A stretch of 6,622 nucleotides of DNA from Bacillota bacterium (GTDB taxonomy: Bacteria > Bacillota > Clostridia > Acetivibrionales > Acetivibrionaceae): positions 1 through 6,622 of the forward strand of contig JAEZUI010000247.1 in NCBI GenBank assembly GCA_023421115.1, given 5' to 3'. The notes under the pieces are model-generated. The model did not search any database, was not told the origin of the DNA, and saw only the letters and a program-made list of their open reading frames with translations. Each line of letters starts with the position of its first letter. Within the stretch, counting starts at the first letter, position 1. Shown here one piece after another: positions 5,731 through 6,622 of this stretch. The position numbers and the translations under genes were made by a program.

Positions 5731-5755
5731 AAAAAACACAGGTTTTAGCCTGTGT
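5731..5755 (-). terminator. Rho-independent terminator of the ToxN gene
   Basis: Minus strand ACACAGG (5755-5749) pairs perfectly with CCTGTGT (5742-5736) over a 6-base loop and is followed by TTTTTTATTTT. It closes the toxin-antitoxin transcript 19 bases after the toxin stop. It resembles the holin terminator in its GGACA/ACAGG bases. Confidence 0.88.
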
Positions 5756-5773
5756 CCTACTTTAAGTATTTAA

Positions 5774-6286
5774 CTACTTATTTTTATACTCTATACATTT
5801 TTGTTCTAATTTTTTAAAATCTATACAACGTTTAGATACTCTATCATCTGGATAATCATATTTTCTTTTATATAATTTTGTAGCTTTAACATCAACTTGC
5901 TTACTTATTATTTGTTTCATTTCTTTTTTAAGCAAGGCAATATAACTACTTTTACTTAACTCACTATCAAAAATTCTAAAATTTTCTATATTTCCATATT
6001 CTATTTCTATTAATTTGCTTTTATGAACAGGAAACATATAATTAAGATTAACTACTGCAACCAGTCTTTTATTATCATATAATTTAATAAAATCTATATC
6101 TTCTTTCAAATTAATGTGTCGTTTTTGTGGATGTGATACTTGTGTAATATATACTAAATCTCCAATTTCAAAAAGTGAACCAAAAAATGGCTTTAATTTA
6201 TCATCTCCATAATCAATTTTAGGTATTCTTTTTTCAAAATTTCTTAAATAATCTAAAAAATCCTCATCAATCGTATACCATTTCAT
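5774..6286 (-). CDS. toxN: Type III toxin-antitoxin system toxin, ToxN/AbiQ-family endoribonuclease
   Basis: A 170-residue protein, the usual length for ToxN and AbiQ (about 170). The ATG at 6286 follows GGGGTG. Family features in order: the start KWYTIDEDFLDYLRNFEKRI (2-21), KPFFGSLFEIGDLVYI (32-47), the active-site loop SHPQKRH (51-57), VVNLNYMFPV (78-87), and the helix YIALLKKEMKQI (115-126) before a basic C-terminus. ToxN enzymes are metal-independent RNases that cut mRNA and their own antitoxin precursor at A-rich sites, halt growth, and can abort phage infection. They are held inactive by binding processed RNA repeats. The loop usually reads S-P-x-x-K-H; here the Ser before Pro is His, with Ser one residue earlier, so the catalytic arrangement may be shifted. 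Directly upstream are a terminator hairpin, three RNA repeats and a consensus promoter, the standard order of a type III locus. Identification rests on motif memory plus this context. Confidence 0.9.
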   Translation of the reverse strand: MKWYTIDEDFLDYLRNFEKRIPKIDYGDDKLKPFFGSLFEIGDLVYITQVSHPQKRHINLKEDIDFIKLYDNKRLVAVVNLNYMFPVHKSKLIEIEYGNIENFRIFDSELSKSSYIALLKKEMKQIISKQVDVKATKLYKRKYDYPDDRVSKRCIDFKKLEQKCIEYKNK

Positions 6287-6304
6287 TTTTCACCCCATAA
6301 GCAT

Positions 6305-6328
6305 AAAACTGAGATTGCTCTCAGTTTT
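6305..6328 (-). terminator. Leaky terminator between antitoxin repeats and toxin gene
   Basis: Minus strand AAAACTGAG (6328-6320) and CTCAGTTTT (6313-6305) pair perfectly over a 6-base loop, ending in only four T's. In type III loci such a hairpin makes antitoxin RNA more abundant than toxin mRNA, allowing partial read-through. It abuts the first repeat. Confidence 0.85.
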
Positions 6329-6429
6329 ATTAAAACGGTTTTGGTATGCTCCGCAAACATCTATTAAAACGATTTTGATAGGCTTCGCAACCTCTATTAA
6401 AACGGTTTTGGTATGCTCCGCAAACATCT
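6329..6429 (-). repeat. Three tandem 33-34-bp antitoxin repeats
   Basis: Units lie at 6329-6362, 6363-6395 and 6396-6429. The first and third are identical over 34 bp. The middle unit is 33 bp and differs at several positions, mostly in the hairpin. On the minus strand each unit ends CGTTTTAAT. There are no spacers, so this is not a CRISPR array. Confidence 0.95.
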
Positions 6430-6441
6430 ATGCTTACTTTT

Positions 6442-6470
6442 ATTATACTACTTAATAAAGAAACTTTCAA
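6442..6470 (-). promoter_or_regulatory. Sigma-A promoter of the type III toxin-antitoxin locus
   Basis: Minus strand TTGAAA (6465-6470), exactly 17 bases, TATAAT (6442-6447). The start point would be near 6435, a few bases before the first repeat, as expected for a strongly transcribed antitoxin RNA. Confidence 0.85.
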
Positions 6471-6622
6471 GTACTTATTTTTAACACTTTATTTAATTTT
6501 GATACATTTTTATTATATACAAATTTATTATTTTTTACAATATCAAATTAAAGTATAGAACTACAAATTTATTCAGATTTTTTGTAAATATGTAGCAGTT
6601 TTAATAATCAAGGCTTCAAGCC
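6471..6622. other. AT-rich non-coding end of window
   Basis: No gene is visible upstream of the toxin-antitoxin promoter. The last bases contain a short palindrome, GGCTTCAAGCC (6612-6622), cut by the window edge, which may begin a terminator or another structured element. Confidence 0.5.

Larger units (their letters stand above)
6305..6435 (-). ncRNA. toxI: ToxI-like antitoxin RNA of the type III system
   Basis: Expected to run from the start point near 6435, through three tandem repeats, to the hairpin at 6328-6305. It is probably cut by the toxin within the AAAA tract of each unit into 33-34-base RNAs that assemble with and inhibit the toxin. Each unit folds into a 5-bp hairpin: AUGUU/AGCAU in the outer repeats and AGGUU/AGCCU in the middle one. 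The second pair changes from U-A to G-C on both sides, which keeps the pairing. The loops are UGCGG and GCGA, which accounts for the one-base length difference. The rest of the unit, AAAAYCGUUUUAAU, is almost invariant. Confidence 0.88.

Noticed and set aside
6329..6429. Tandem 33-34-bp repeats as a CRISPR array
   Set aside because: The units abut with no spacers, there are only three, and they lie between a promoter and a terminator ahead of a ToxN-like gene, which fits a type III antitoxin.
6605..6622. Fourth, degenerate antitoxin repeat at the right edge (GGCTTC-like match)
   Set aside because: The resemblance is limited to a short palindromic GGCTT segment, it lies upstream of the promoter, and the window ends there.

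Overview
The window is AT-rich DNA from a low-GC Firmicute, most likely a member of the Clostridia. Signs of this are strong GGAGG-type ribosome binding sites, consensus TTGNNN-17-TATAAT promoters, a secreted protein with an F5/8 type C (discoidin) module and a Thr-Pro linker, and an L,D-transpeptidase fused to copper-amine-oxidase N-terminal-type repeats. The species cannot be fixed from the sequence.

Layout. Positions 1-2226 look like resident chromosome, all read leftward: the 5' part of a secreted F5/8C protein gene (running off the left edge), a 359-bp non-coding stretch with two candidate promoters, a secreted L,D-transpeptidase, and a tRNA-Thr(CGT). From about 2230 to the right edge the DNA looks like an integrated phage-derived or integrative element. 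It holds a tyrosine integrase, an excisionase-like gene directly upstream of it, a phage-type holin, an orphan gene of unknown function on the opposite strand, a 56-codon coiled-coil gene, and a complete type III toxin-antitoxin locus (promoter, three RNA repeats, leaky terminator, ToxN/AbiQ-family RNase). The right end of the element is not seen.

How the parts work together. xis and int form a translationally coupled pair (the int start lies 1 base after the xis stop). However, int is split by a ~350-bp insertion exactly at the catalytic H-x-x-R-H box: 327 codons precede it and about 54 codons, carrying the nucleophilic Tyr, follow it. The insertion has 33-bp inverted repeats (one mismatch) and six copies of a 10-bp word (TTATGTNGAG), so it looks like a non-autonomous mobile element. 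The integrase it hit should be dead, and the host element is probably locked in place unless an integrase is supplied in trans. The toxin-antitoxin locus may serve as a retention or anti-phage module.

The most interesting items are the type III TA locus with a compensatory base-pair change between its repeats, the multi-motif insertion in int, and the unrecognised 219-residue protein gene isolated between two oppositely oriented phage-like genes that share a 16-bp leader.
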